From Treponema sp. (GTDB lineage: Bacteria > Spirochaetota > Spirochaetia > Treponematales > Treponemataceae): a stretch of DNA of 64,000 bases. The notes below the pieces were generated by a model. It was not told the DNA's origin, did not search any database, and saw only the letters and a program-made list of their open reading frames with translations. The stretch spans positions 1 to 64,000 of the forward strand of contig JAEETM010000003.1 of the NCBI GenBank assembly GCA_016290335.1, written 5' to 3'. Position numbers and translations under genes: made by a program. This document shows, piece by piece, positions 1 through 8,573 of this stretch (position 1 is the stretch's first letter; each line of letters opens with the position of its first letter).

Positions 1-176
1 TTGGACCTCTTTATAAGGAACGTGCAGATGCTATTAAGGCTTACCTTGTAAAGAAGGGTGTAAGCGCAGGCAATATCACAACAGAAGGTATGGGTGGTAC
101 AAAACCTGTAGCCGATCCTAAGGATGCCGACAACAACTGGAAGAACCGACGAGTTGAGTTCATCCTTGTAAAATAA
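1..176 (+). CDS. OmpA-family C-terminal domain protein (3' end only)
   Basis: Only the last 57 or so codons are in the window (first full codon at 3, stop TAA 174-176). The visible peptide has the hallmarks of the OmpA/MotB peptidoglycan-binding domain: an alpha segment (ERADAIKAYLVKKGV), a beta segment with a TEGMGGTKPVA turn, and the closing NNWKNRRVEFILVK strand, whose asparagine-arginine pair is typical of this fold. The family anchors the outer membrane or a periplasmic protein non-covalently to peptidoglycan. What lies N-terminal (beta-barrel, lipoprotein anchor or TPR) cannot be seen. A strong terminator follows at 223-272. Confidence 0.85.
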   Translation, partial: GPLYKERADAIKAYLVKKGVSAGNITTEGMGGTKPVADPKDADNNWKNRRVEFILVK

Positions 177-222
177 TAAATAATCTTGTACCTTGTTGGA
201 TTTTTCTGATAAGGTTTTGATG

Positions 223-272
223 AAAGGCTGCCCGGGAAGTAATAATGCTTCATACCAGGCAGCCTTTTTTTA
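223..272 (+). terminator. Rho-independent terminator after the OmpA-family gene
   Basis: A perfect 10-bp inverted repeat (AAAGGCTGCC at 223-232, GGCAGCCTTT at 258-267) is followed by a run of T. It sits 47 bp after the stop codon of the OmpA-domain gene. Confidence 0.88.
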
Positions 273-303
273 TAAAGAGGATTTTTATGGGTTTTAAAAT
301 AAA

Positions 304-329
304 AAAGCCTTCTCAAAAGAGAAGGCTTT
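304..329. terminator. Hairpin terminator of tRNA-Asn (possibly bidirectional)
   Basis: A perfect 11-bp stem (AAAGCCTTCTC at 304-314, GAGAAGGCTTT at 319-329) with a 4-nt AAAA loop lies immediately 3' of the minus-strand tRNA-Asn. On the minus strand it is followed by a T run (A-rich on the top strand at 296-306), so it ends the tRNA transcript. Confidence 0.82.
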
Positions 330-331
330 AG

Positions 332-404
332 CGGCTCCTGCTGGGCTTGAACCAGCGACACTCGGATTAACAGTCCGATGCTCTACCGGCTGAGCTAAGG
401 AACC
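332..404 (-). tRNA. tRNA-Asn (GTT)
   Basis: The 73-nt minus-strand gene folds as a cloverleaf. The acceptor GGTTCCT pairs with AGGAGCC, the D-arm contains AGCTCAGCCGGTAGAGC, the anticodon loop CTGTTAATC gives GTT, and the T-arm contains GGTTCAAGCCC. The discriminator base is G at position 332. The 3' CCA is not encoded (the next bases are CTA), so it must be added after transcription. A good promoter lies at 430-458 on the same strand. Confidence 0.95.
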
Positions 405-429
405 ACACGCATTTGATAGCGTGAATATT

Positions 430-458
430 ATAATATAGAAAATCGAAAATAATGTCAA
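430..458 (-). promoter_or_regulatory. Sigma-70-type promoter for tRNA-Asn
   Basis: Read on the minus strand: a perfect -35 box TTGACA (453-458), a 17-nt spacer, and -10 TATTAT (430-435). The predicted start is about 20 nt before the tRNA 5' end. Confidence 0.75.
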
Positions 459-506
459 TAGCGAAGGCCTCTATTTTTTTTGTAGTTGTAAACTTAGTTT
501 TAATGT

Positions 507-512
507 TATAAT
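507..512 (+). promoter_or_regulatory. -10 box directly before the cyclo-ligase ATG (leaderless start)
   Basis: TATAAT at 507-512 is only 7 nt before the ATG at 520, so transcription would start at or within 1-2 nt of the start codon. No Shine-Dalgarno is present. The -35 is weak (TTGTAA or GTTGTA around 485-491, spacing 15-16). Confidence 0.55.
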
Positions 513-519
513 CACTGAT

Positions 520-1128
520 ATGACAAAGAATGAACTGCGGAAATATATAAAAGCGAAGCTTGCCGAAAACAAACAGGAGTTTGCCAGCGAATCTGCGGGT
601 ATTTGTAATAAAATCCTTGCGGAAAACTGGTACAAAGAGGCTTCTCTTGTTCTGGCTTATATGCCTTTGCCGGATGAGGTAGACGTTTTGCCGGTAATAA
701 ACGCTGCAATGACGGAAGGAAAAAAGGTTGCCATACCGCGTGTTGAAGTACAAAATCAAATGCATTTTTATTATCTTGATGATGAAGTTGAATTGAATGC
801 ACAGGTGGAAGCCGGGTATTACGGAATAAATGAGCCTAAAACAAGTGGAAAACAGTTTTGTTCTTGTGATGATTTTGATAGTGTACTTGTGCTTGTACCG
901 GGCAGGGCGTTTACAGAAAATGGTGCAAGACTTGGCCGGGGAAAAGGCTTCTACGATGTATTTTTGAAACAGTTGATGGCAGAGTGTAATGCTGCCGGGA
1001 AGAAAGTATATACAATAGGTGTCTGCTTTTCATGCCAGATTGTAGATTCAGTTCCTACCGAGCAGAATGATGTTTTTGTAGATAAAGTTGTGTCATGTTC
1101 GGGCTTACCCCGAATATCTATTCCTTAA
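520..1128 (+). CDS. 5-formyltetrahydrofolate cyclo-ligase
   Basis: This 202-aa protein matches the cyclo-ligase (5,10-methenyl-THF synthetase, YgfA/Fau) family, which converts 5-formyl-THF to 5,10-methenyl-THF at the cost of ATP. Evidence: the basic N-terminal helix (KNELRKYIKAKL), a central YMPLPDEVD segment, and the diagnostic C-terminal nucleotide-binding signature LVPGRAFTENGARLGRGKGF followed by YD. The length is normal for the family. It returns stored folate to the one-carbon pool, which also feeds methionine synthesis. It lacks a Shine-Dalgarno and probably has a leaderless mRNA. Its 3' end overlaps the convergent leuA by 11 bp. Confidence 0.93.
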   Translation: MTKNELRKYIKAKLAENKQEFASESAGICNKILAENWYKEASLVLAYMPLPDEVDVLPVINAAMTEGKKVAIPRVEVQNQMHFYYLDDEVELNAQVEAGYYGINEPKTSGKQFCSCDDFDSVLVLVPGRAFTENGARLGRGKGFYDVFLKQLMAECNAAGKKVYTIGVCFSCQIVDSVPTEQNDVFVDKVVSCSGLPRISIP

Positions 1129-2797
1129 AATTAAGTGCCGAAACTACCGCTGCAATACCGGCTCGGCCAATGTTAGAACTTGTTCCGGCTCCCCAAAGCT
1201 CTGTTCCATCTTCCATGGTAAGTTGAACATAAGCCATAGCCTTTGTGTTGGAACCTTCGCCAATGGAGTGTTCGTTGAAGTATGTAACATTAAATGCAGG
1301 TACCGGTGTTTGCCTTAAAGCTGAAACAAAGGCATCCAAAGGTCCGTTACCGGTAGCTGCAATGGAGTATTCTTCGCCATTGTATGCTATTGTTGCCATG
1401 CCGAGTACCTGGTCCGGAGTATCTGTTCCCCGTTCACCTTCGTTATGATGCTCTGAAACGTTAAGTACATTAAGCGGCGATTTTGTGCGCAGCCATTTTT
1501 CTGCAAACAGGTCGTACACTTCCTGTGGAGTAAGCTCGCGCTGTAATCTGTCGGCTTTTGCTTTTACTACGGCACCAATAACAGGATGCATACCCTTTGG
1601 CGCAATAATTCCAAAGTTGCTTTCCAGAATATAAGCTGCACCACCTTTTCCGCTCTGGCTGTTGATTCTTATAATACCTTCGTATTCGCGGCCAACATCG
1701 TGCGGATCAATTGGAAGGTATGGAACATCCCAGACACTATCCGCAGGCATTTTTTTTCTTGCAGCCATTCCTTTCCGAATAGCATCTTGATGAGAACCAC
1801 TGAAAGCCGTAAAAACAAGTTCTCCGGCATAAGGACTTCGCTGGTAAACAGGCATTCCGGTCAAACGTTCAAAATCAGCGGAGACAGAGTTCAAATCAGA
1901 AAACTCAAGCTGAGGGTCTACACCCTGAGTAAACATGTTCAAAGCTACGGTTACAATATCAAGGTTTCCGGTTCGCTCACCGTTACCAAAAAGACAGCCT
2001 TCAACACGTTCCGCACCTGCAAGCAGGCCCATTTCGCATTGAGCAACACCTTCGCCCCTGTCATTATGATTATGAAGCGAAATAATACAGGCTTTGCGGT
2101 TTTTTATATTGTTGCAAAAATATTCAATCTGGTCGGCAAACTGGTTAGGCAGCGCACATTCAACGGTTGCAGGAAGATTAAGAATGACTTTGTTTTCAGG
2201 ACTTGCACCCCATTCCTCCATTACCGCCTGACAAATCTCCAGAGCGTAATCAGCTTCTGTCTGATTAAAGTTTTCCGGTGAATATTCAAGCCGAATGTCA
2301 GCTTCGGGCAGCCTGTTAAGATGTTTTTTCAGGCATTTGACGCCATTTACAGCAAGATGAATTATTTCTTCTTTTGATTTATTAAAATTGTATTTTCGCT
2401 GGGCAGGAGAAGTTGCATTGTAAAGATGGAAAATAACTTTTTTTGCACCTTTTAGGGAATCTAGTGTTTTGATTATAAGGCTTTCGCGTGCCTGGCTGAG
2501 AACCTGAAGCGTTACATCATCTGGAACACGGTTTTCGTTAATCAGTCTGCGTACAAAATCATATTCTGTATCATTTGAGGATGGAAAACCTACTTCAATT
2601 TCCTTAAAACCAAGCTTAACAAGTAAATCAAAGAACTCAAGCTTCTGTTCAATGCCCATAGGGTTTACAAGAGCCTGATTTCCATCGCGCAGGTCAACAG
2701 AACACCAGACAGGAGCCTTCTCAATTCTCTTGGAAGGCCAGGTCCTGTTATCAAGCTGAACACCTGTGAACTGTCTGTATTTTCCTGTTACCTGCAT
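1118..2797 (-). CDS. leuA: 2-isopropylmalate synthase
   Basis: This 559-aa enzyme condenses acetyl-CoA with 2-oxoisovalerate, the committed step of leucine synthesis. The TIM-barrel domain begins with the SVDLRDGNQALVNP motif (metal and catalytic Arg-Asp at about residues 37-38) and contains the HNHND metal ligands and the GNGERTGN loop typical of the DRE-TIM family. A C-terminal leucine-feedback domain is present (about residues 430-559). The long N-terminus with a WPSKRIEKAPVW lead-in fits the 550-600-aa second type of LeuA (Pseudomonas/Corynebacterium/fungal-like) rather than the E. coli type. It follows the DUF4954 gene after 6 nt, so the two are probably cotranscribed. No other leu genes are in the window. 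Confidence 0.95.
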   Translation of the reverse strand: MQVTGKYRQFTGVQLDNRTWPSKRIEKAPVWCSVDLRDGNQALVNPMGIEQKLEFFDLLVKLGFKEIEVGFPSSNDTEYDFVRRLINENRVPDDVTLQVLSQARESLIIKTLDSLKGAKKVIFHLYNATSPAQRKYNFNKSKEEIIHLAVNGVKCLKKHLNRLPEADIRLEYSPENFNQTEADYALEICQAVMEEWGASPENKVILNLPATVECALPNQFADQIEYFCNNIKNRKACIISLHNHNDRGEGVAQCEMGLLAGAERVEGCLFGNGERTGNLDIVTVALNMFTQGVDPQLEFSDLNSVSADFERLTGMPVYQRSPYAGELVFTAFSGSHQDAIRKGMAARKKMPADSVWDVPYLPIDPHDVGREYEGIIRINSQSGKGGAAYILESNFGIIAPKGMHPVIGAVVKAKADRLQRELTPQEVYDLFAEKWLRTKSPLNVLNVSEHHNEGERGTDTPDQVLGMATIAYNGEEYSIAATGNGPLDAFVSALRQTPVPAFNVTYFNEHSIGEGSNTKAMAYVQLTMEDGTELWGAGTSSNIGRAGIAAVVSALNFKE

Positions 2798-2803
2798 AAA
2801 AAG

Positions 2804-4981
2804 CTACTTTATCAGACCTTCAAAAATAACCTTAATATCGTTGATGAATACAGATGTATCCTTTTTCAACTGTTTAAGGAATTCATTTTCGCTGAGAGGT
2901 CCAATTACAGCTTCCATTTCTTCTTTGTTTCTGTAAGTCATATTGCGGTAATAGTCCGAATAATCCTTTTTGCGAGACTGCAAAGATGAGGTGTAAATAT
3001 CGGTTGCGCAGATTGAAACATCGTCGGTAATGTTTCTGTACAAGTCTGTAGAGAATTTTTCAATAGGACAAGAATAAAGCAATTCAAGAAGATAAAGTGC
3101 ATGGCGAACTTTATGCTCTTTGTAAGCGTTTTCGCAATCCTTGTAGAAGGCGTGAACTTCTTCCCAGTTGTTTATCTTCTTTGCTTTGATTAAGCCGAAT
3201 AATTCCTGAATCTTTTCGCTAGGAATAATCTGACCACCAACATTTTCCCATTCTGTATAAAGAGGATACTCACGGATTTTGTTAACAAGTTCCAGAGTAA
3301 GTTTATTTACGTTAAGTTCTTTACAGAAATCCATAAGAGTTCTTGTAGCATAGTATTTTACAATTTTTCTGTAAGTTTTATAGGCTTTTACAGGTTTTGC
3401 AACAATTGCACCATACTTTTTCTGGCAGACAGCATCAAAATATGTAAAGTCTGCATCAGGATTCTGATGGAGAAAGTCCTTAGCTCTTTTATAAACTTCT
3501 TCTCTGGTTTCTGTGCCTTCCATGCATTCATCGTTAATCTGCAACAGGTAGCCGGCTGTAAAATGAATGATTCGGTCGAGTGCTGTCATAATTTCCTGCA
3601 TTGTATCTGGTGCAAGAGGGTCTGTTTCTATGTACTGAACCTTTGTCTTACGTTTATCTCTCTTTTTGAACTTACCGTTATTTCTGGTGATGGCAAACAT
3701 ATCATACATAAACCACCAGGCTGGAATAATAGTAATTGCTTCTTCTCCATTTGTGGAAGGTGAAACAAGAGAGAAAGGATAAAGAATATCAAGCTCGTGC
3801 TGATAGCTTCCTTTTGAAAGAAGTGCAAATGAAGCAAAGCGTGAATTGTGCTTAAAGTCACTGCAGAGACCAGGCCAGAAGCCGCGTTTTGCAAAAATCT
3901 CACCGTCGGGGCTTCGAGAGTTATGGTTACTTCCGATTGTTGCACCAGAAGCAATGTTTGACTGACCCATAATTGTAGTAGCAATCAAGAATGATGAGTT
4001 ATGATGCTGCTCGTGGAAAGGGAAGATGAGGTTGTTCAAAACTTCGCAGCAGGAAATAGTTGAGTTATCGCCAAGAACAGAGTTGAGCAGTCTTGCACCA
4101 TATTTAATCTGGCAGTTTCTTCCGATAACAAAGCGAACTGCAATTGCCTGATAGAATACGCGGCTGCCGTAACCAAGAATACCGTTTACCATTTCTACGC
4201 CTTCACCAATCTGTGAAACTTCTTCTTCTGATGAAAGAACGGTAATGTTTTTAAGCTTGAAGGCACCCTTAATGTAAGCTGCCTTACCAATTTTGGTGTC
4301 TTTGATAATGTTTGAGTTTTTTACAACTGCATCATCATCAATAAAACCATAAGTGTTGAGTTCTTTTGTGTTGCCGTATTCAGTAAGGTCTACAAAACGG
4401 TCAAGAAGTGCGCTGTCATCGCGGTAATGAGACCAGAGGTAAGCATCTGCTGGAATCATACTTTCAAAAGGAAGAACAGCACGACCATCGTTTTCGTTTG
4501 CAATTCCAAGCCAGATTCGGTGCTCTTCTGGTTCGCCCTTTTTAAGGATACCGTTACCAAACTTAGAGTGGTTTGTACAGCAGATTTCCTGAATATTGAA
4601 CAGAATAACGTGATTTCCAAGACGGTAGTTATCCATATAGAATACGTTTCTGATAACAACATCATCACCGGTAACAAGGTTGCTTATTCTGGAACGGCGA
4701 ATACCGCAGGTAAGATGAAGGTCGTTATATGATAATGTTACATTTGTGAGTTTTCCAAGGATTATAAAGCCCGAAAAGAAAGAAAGATGAATAAGATTCG
4801 GGTCGAAGCCGCCTTTTTCATCGGAAACATAGAAATTATTCCAGGTTTCGTCTTCGTTATGATTCAAATTATGCTCAAGAATTGTGATTTCTTCCTGAGT
4901 TAAATGCCTTTTTCCAACAAGAAGTTCTTTTGGAATATCGTAAGTTAAATTGTTTGTATTATTTGCTTCTACTTTAACCAT
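2804..4981 (-). CDS. DUF4954 family protein with left-handed beta-helix-like repeats
   Basis: A 725-aa cytoplasmic protein without signal peptide or membrane segment. Its N-terminal half (about residues 60-390) has degenerate hexapeptide-type repeats such as GRNCQIKYGARLLNSVLGD and GQSNIASGATIG, as in left-handed beta-helix acyl- and nucleotidyl-transferases. The C-terminal half is mostly helical. This resembles DUF4954, a family I recall from Bacteroidetes and treponemes, often annotated as putative sugar-nucleotide or acyl transferases; the substrate is unknown. It is the first gene of the operon with leuA and probably has a leaderless start (promoter 4990-5018). The beta-helix is read from sequence; enzymatic activity is not proven. 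Confidence 0.75.
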   Translation of the reverse strand: MVKVEANNTNNLTYDIPKELLVGKRHLTQEEITILEHNLNHNEDETWNNFYVSDEKGGFDPNLIHLSFFSGFIILGKLTNVTLSYNDLHLTCGIRRSRISNLVTGDDVVIRNVFYMDNYRLGNHVILFNIQEICCTNHSKFGNGILKKGEPEEHRIWLGIANENDGRAVLPFESMIPADAYLWSHYRDDSALLDRFVDLTEYGNTKELNTYGFIDDDAVVKNSNIIKDTKIGKAAYIKGAFKLKNITVLSSEEEVSQIGEGVEMVNGILGYGSRVFYQAIAVRFVIGRNCQIKYGARLLNSVLGDNSTISCCEVLNNLIFPFHEQHHNSSFLIATTIMGQSNIASGATIGSNHNSRSPDGEIFAKRGFWPGLCSDFKHNSRFASFALLSKGSYQHELDILYPFSLVSPSTNGEEAITIIPAWWFMYDMFAITRNNGKFKKRDKRKTKVQYIETDPLAPDTMQEIMTALDRIIHFTAGYLLQINDECMEGTETREEVYKRAKDFLHQNPDADFTYFDAVCQKKYGAIVAKPVKAYKTYRKIVKYYATRTLMDFCKELNVNKLTLELVNKIREYPLYTEWENVGGQIIPSEKIQELFGLIKAKKINNWEEVHAFYKDCENAYKEHKVRHALYLLELLYSCPIEKFSTDLYRNITDDVSICATDIYTSSLQSRKKDYSDYYRNMTYRNKEEMEAVIGPLSENEFLKQLKKDTSVFINDIKVIFEGLIK

Positions 4982-4989
4982 AATGTTTT

Positions 4990-5018
4990 ATTTTACAATA
5001 GAGAAGGAGTTTTTACAA
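4990..5018 (-). promoter_or_regulatory. Promoter of the DUF4954-leuA operon with leaderless geometry
   Basis: On the minus strand: -35 TTGTAA (5013-5018), 17-nt spacer, -10 TAAAAT (4990-4995), then 8 nt to the ATG at 4981. No Shine-Dalgarno lies between. Confidence 0.6.
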
Positions 5019-5034
5019 TTAAAAAATAATGGAG

Positions 5035-5063
5035 TTGAAAAAATCCCACAAATAATATAATAT
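5035..5063 (+). promoter_or_regulatory. Promoter of tRNA-Leu
   Basis: -35 TTGAAA (5035-5040), 17-nt spacer, -10 TAATAT (5058-5063); an overlapping TATAAT lies at 5056-5061 (15-nt spacing). The start would fall a few bases before the tRNA 5' end at 5074. Confidence 0.65.
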
Positions 5064-5073
5064 GTATTCAGTT

Positions 5074-5159
5074 GCCGGGATGGCGGAATTGGTAGACGCC
5101 CAGGACTTAAAATCCTGTGTCGAGTGATCGACGTGCCAGTTCGATTCTGGTTCCCGGCA
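5074..5159 (+). tRNA. tRNA-Leu (TAA)
   Basis: An 86-nt class II tRNA. Acceptor GCCGGGA pairs with TCCCGGC; the D-arm has GGCGGAATTGGTAGAC; the anticodon arm GGACTTAAAATCC gives TAA; the long variable arm TGTCGAGTGATCGACG forms its own stem as expected for leucine; the T-arm is GGTTCGATTC-like (CAGTTCGATTCTG). The discriminator is A, and CCA is not encoded. A terminator follows. Confidence 0.95.
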
Positions 5160-5161
5160 GT

Positions 5162-5193
5162 GCCTCCTTGCTTTTCAGGGAGGCTTTTTTTTT
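5162..5193 (+). terminator. Terminator of tRNA-Leu
   Basis: GCCTCC (5162-5167) pairs with GGAGGC (5179-5184), followed by nine T. It lies 3 nt after the tRNA. Confidence 0.85.
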
Positions 5194-5197
5194 GAGT

Positions 5198-5218
5198 TTG
5201 TCGTATCAAGTACGACAA
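5198..5218. repeat. Degenerate copy of the dispersed palindromic repeat
   Basis: TTGTCGTA - TCAAG - TACGACAA is a perfect 8-bp stem with the TCAAG loop (CTTGA on the other strand) shared by the other dispersed palindromes at 12246, 12286, 48122, 48795 and 51939. It lies between the tRNA-Leu terminator and the murD Shine-Dalgarno. Confidence 0.6.
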
Positions 5219-5244
5219 GGACACGTTTAATCAGGAGGTGATTT

Positions 5245-6810
5245 ATGGCTCACGTTTATCCGAATACCTGTGCATTTAAGTCTGTGGAAGACATTAAAGG
5301 AAAGCATGTTACTGTTATGGGGCTTGGTTTGAATGGCGGTGGTGAAGCTGCGGTACGGTTTTTCTTAAAAAAGGGTGCGTATGTCACTGTTACTGATATG
5401 AAACCGCAGGAAAAACTCCAGCCGACAATTGATTCCCTTGAAAATGATGCAGCTTTGGACAAATCCCACCTGACTTACCGTTTAGGCGAACACAAAATAG
5501 AAGATTTTGAAAATGCCGACTGTGTTATTAAGAATCCGGGCGTAAATTATGAAGGAAACGAGTTTTTAGCCGCTGCAAAGGCTATAGAAACCGATTTGAG
5601 CATTTTTTTGCGGTTTACAAAAGCCCCGATTATTGCGGTTACCGGCAGTAAAGGCAAATCATCAACTGTAAGTTCAATTTATTATGGATTAAAACAGGCC
5701 GGCTATGACTGTTTTTTGGGCGGAAACATCACTGTAAGTCCGCTTTCTTTCTTTGATGATGTTAATACAGATACTCCTGTTGTACTGGAGCTTTCTTCCT
5801 GGCAGCTTGCCGATTTACGGGGCAGGGGAGTATTGAGACCTCATATTTCAATCATAACAAAAATCGTACCGGACCATCAGAACTGGTACCATTCAATGGA
5901 AAAATACGTTGAAGACAAACGGTTGATTTATGCAGATGAAACCAAGGGTGATTATTCTATTTTTGATGCAGAGGATGATGAACCTGGAACTGGTCCTGAC
6001 GCCAATGAACCGGGAAATGCAGGTCTTGATTGTTCAACCTGGGGTAACCTTTTTGCTTCTGAATCAAATGCAACTGTTTTCAGATACGGAAAATCAAAGC
6101 TTAAGGAAGGAACTTTCGGTGTATGGCAGGATGTGGACGAAAATGGTAATTTCTGTGGAAAGGTTCTGCTTCCTGGTATGACGGAAGAAAAGGTGATTTT
6201 GAAAGACCTTTCAGTTCCTGGCGATCACATGAAGACGAATGTTCTGAATGCGGCTTTTGTAATGTACCTTATGAGTGTTGAGCCTGAAAGAATAATTTCA
6301 ATCCTTGGAAAATGGCAGGGAATAGAGCATAGACTTCAGTATTTCCATTCCTGGTATAGCTCGAATAATACAGGCAAAGAATATAAGTTCTTCAACGATT
6401 CGTGCGCAACTGTTCCGGAGGCCGCTGCCGCTGCAACTCAGGCATTCGGTAAGCCGGTAACCCTTATAACTGGCGGTACAGATAAAGGTCTTGCCCTTAA
6501 TCCTCTTGTAGAAGTCCTTACAAACAAAAAACCAGAAGAAATTGCCGTAAAATCAATTTATCTTCTTGCCGGCTCCGCCACCGACCGACTTCTGCCATAC
6601 CTCGACAGTTCAAACACTCCTTACAACGGCCCATACCCAAATCTTGATGCCCTGCTTGCAGCCCTAAAACAATCACTCTTAACTACCAATGATATGTCCG
6701 CCGGCTCTGAAGTTGTAGTTTTCTCACCCGGAGCTACCTCATTCGGTCTGTTTAACAACGAGTTTGACCGCGGCGAACAGTTTATGAGTAAGGTAAAGAC
6801 TCTGTTTTAG
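5245..6810 (+). CDS. murD: UDP-N-acetylmuramoylalanine--D-glutamate ligase
   Basis: A Mur ligase of 521 aa that adds glutamate to UDP-MurNAc-L-Ala in cytoplasmic peptidoglycan precursor synthesis. It shows the N-terminal Rossmann-like UDP domain (VTVMGLGLNGGGEAAVRFF, residues 22-40), the ATP P-loop VTGSKGKSST (residues 132-141), the LELSSWQLADL segment, the HRLQYF motif and the C-terminal ligase domain (NDSCATVP, GGTDKG, SPGATSFGLF). The P-loop reads GSKGKSS rather than the textbook GTNGKST, and the protein is about 80 residues longer than E. coli MurD. A strong Shine-Dalgarno (AGGAGGTGATTTATG) fixes the start. It stands alone, not in a dcw cluster. Confidence 0.9.
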   Translation: MAHVYPNTCAFKSVEDIKGKHVTVMGLGLNGGGEAAVRFFLKKGAYVTVTDMKPQEKLQPTIDSLENDAALDKSHLTYRLGEHKIEDFENADCVIKNPGVNYEGNEFLAAAKAIETDLSIFLRFTKAPIIAVTGSKGKSSTVSSIYYGLKQAGYDCFLGGNITVSPLSFFDDVNTDTPVVLELSSWQLADLRGRGVLRPHISIITKIVPDHQNWYHSMEKYVEDKRLIYADETKGDYSIFDAEDDEPGTGPDANEPGNAGLDCSTWGNLFASESNATVFRYGKSKLKEGTFGVWQDVDENGNFCGKVLLPGMTEEKVILKDLSVPGDHMKTNVLNAAFVMYLMSVEPERIISILGKWQGIEHRLQYFHSWYSSNNTGKEYKFFNDSCATVPEAAAAATQAFGKPVTLITGGTDKGLALNPLVEVLTNKKPEEIAVKSIYLLAGSATDRLLPYLDSSNTPYNGPYPNLDALLAALKQSLLTTNDMSAGSEVVVFSPGATSFGLFNNEFDRGEQFMSKVKTLF

Positions 6811-6880
6811 TGCTTCTAGTGAAAAAAGCATTTATATGCTATAATATTCTGAAAATCTTAAAACTATGGTAGGAAGTTTT

Positions 6881-8557
6881 ATGAAACGAGTATCTCTATT
6901 TCTGGCAAGCCTGCTTTTAACTGCAAGCCTGTTTGCCGCCCCTAAAAAAGTAAATTATACAGAAAACACAGATGGAACCCTGTCTATTACCACAATAGAC
7001 AAGGATGCTTCTGTAAAAGCAAAGCAGAAGGTGGACGGTTTTTCTGATGTTACAAAAATCTTGTGCAGCAAGGTAAAAAAGACAAATCCTGTTACAATAG
7101 ATTTATCTGCCTTTGCAAACAAAGAAGTTATGGTAAACCTTAGCTGCAGCATCAAGGTAGAAACTGCAGACAGCAGTGAAACCGACATCATCTGGATGAT
7201 AAATGACCTTGCAGCAGGAATGCCTGTTCTTGTTCAGCAGAAGGTTAAAGCTGGAGAATGGACTAGCCTAAAAGGAGAAGCCGCAGTTCCGCTTGGACAG
7301 AATAAGCAGCTTTATATTTCCGGTGCTGGAATCAATTTTGAAAGTACAGTTATTTATCTTAAAGATCTTGAAGTAAAGCTTTCCGGCGAAGGATTAACAG
7401 CCTCTGCAAAAGCAGAAGTTAATTGGGCAGATGCACCGAGTATAAAGGAAGCTTATAAAGATTATTTTGATTATGTTGGTTTTGCAGTTTCTTTGCGCCC
7501 GGACTTAAATAATCCGGAAGTAACAGAAAACCTTTCAAAGCATGCAAACTCAATCACACTTGGAAACGAGTTTAAGCCTGACTTCCTCTTTAACTGGGCA
7601 AGACCTTCAAATATGGAAGATTTTGCTGCAGAGGACGGAAAAAACTATAAGGTTCCAATGGGAATGCCAAGTATGGGTAACGCAAAAACAATTCTCTATA
7701 CTGCAATGGAAATGGGTGTAAATATCCGCGGACACGTTCTTGTATGGCACCAGCAGACACCATCCTGGTTTTTCCGTGAAGATTTTGATGCAAAAAAAGG
7801 CCTTGTTGATAAAGAAACAATGAATGCCCGCCTTGAATGGTACATAAAATCGGTTATGGAGTTTGTAGACAGCTTTGAAAAGACTATGAATAATGGCAAA
7901 CACATCATCACAATCTGGGATGTAGTAAACGAAGCTATAGCAGATAACGCAGGAAGCCAGAAGTGGCTCAGAACAGACAGCGACTGGTACAGAATCTACG
8001 GAACCGAAGAGTTTATTATAAATGCCTTCCGCTATGCAAACAAATATGCACCAAAGGATGTTCTTCTTGTTTATAATGATTACAACTGCTACAACTCTGG
8101 AAAATGCAATGCAATCTGTAATCTTGTGGACGAAATCCGTGCAGTGCCAGATGCCCGAATTGATGCCGTTGGTATGCAGTCTCACGTAAGCATAGATTAT
8201 CCTGCAGTACGCGGTGGAAGCAACAGCTATGAAGCGGCTGTAAAAAAGTTTATTGAAAAGGATATTGATGTTCAGGTTACCGAGCTTGATATTGCAAACG
8301 GTTCAAAAACATACAGTCCAATAATGCTTAAGGCAAAATATAAGGATTATTACAAGCTGTTCCTCAAGTACCGCAAAACAGCAGAAAAACACGGAATCAG
8401 CGGTGTTACAATCTGGGGTTTGACCGATAACGGCACCTGGCTCAACGATCTGGACCAGTACAAGGGACATACTCAGTATCCGCTTTTGATGGATGAGCAT
8501 TTTAATGTAAAACCAGCATTCTACGGTGTTCTTGAAGCTGCACAGGATGCTGAATAA
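6881..8557 (+). CDS. Secreted GH10 endo-1,4-beta-xylanase with N-terminal CBM22-like domain
   Basis: Start chosen at 6881 because TAGGAAG lies 5 nt upstream and a signal peptide begins there (MKRVSLFLASLLLTASLFAA); an in-frame ATG at 6866 is less likely. The mature protein has a beta-sandwich carbohydrate-binding segment (about residues 60-180, ending VIYLKDLEVKLSG, CBM22-like), then a GH10 barrel (190-555). Catalytic residues are visible: acid/base Glu351 in WDVVNEAI and nucleophile Glu468 in VTELDIANG; GHVLVWHQQTP and WGLTDNGTWL are also GH10 signatures. It should cut xylan in the periplasm or outside the cell. TATAAT at about 6839 may be its promoter. Confidence 0.94.
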   Translation: MKRVSLFLASLLLTASLFAAPKKVNYTENTDGTLSITTIDKDASVKAKQKVDGFSDVTKILCSKVKKTNPVTIDLSAFANKEVMVNLSCSIKVETADSSETDIIWMINDLAAGMPVLVQQKVKAGEWTSLKGEAAVPLGQNKQLYISGAGINFESTVIYLKDLEVKLSGEGLTASAKAEVNWADAPSIKEAYKDYFDYVGFAVSLRPDLNNPEVTENLSKHANSITLGNEFKPDFLFNWARPSNMEDFAAEDGKNYKVPMGMPSMGNAKTILYTAMEMGVNIRGHVLVWHQQTPSWFFREDFDAKKGLVDKETMNARLEWYIKSVMEFVDSFEKTMNNGKHIITIWDVVNEAIADNAGSQKWLRTDSDWYRIYGTEEFIINAFRYANKYAPKDVLLVYNDYNCYNSGKCNAICNLVDEIRAVPDARIDAVGMQSHVSIDYPAVRGGSNSYEAAVKKFIEKDIDVQVTELDIANGSKTYSPIMLKAKYKDYYKLFLKYRKTAEKHGISGVTIWGLTDNGTWLNDLDQYKGHTQYPLLMDEHFNVKPAFYGVLEAAQDAE

Positions 8558-8573
8558 TAAAATGGAATAAGAA

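Noticed and set aside
41..361. Open frame on the minus strand across the terminators
   Set aside because: It runs through two terminators and into the tRNA-Asn gene, with no start signal; it is not a gene.
367..765. Minus-strand frame overlapping tRNA-Asn and the cyclo-ligase
   Set aside because: It ends inside the tRNA and is antisense to a well-supported gene; composition is unlike real proteins here.
1586..2281. 231-codon plus-strand frame opposite leuA
   Set aside because: Fully antisense to leuA, Cys/Phe/Asn-rich, no homology pattern or Shine-Dalgarno.
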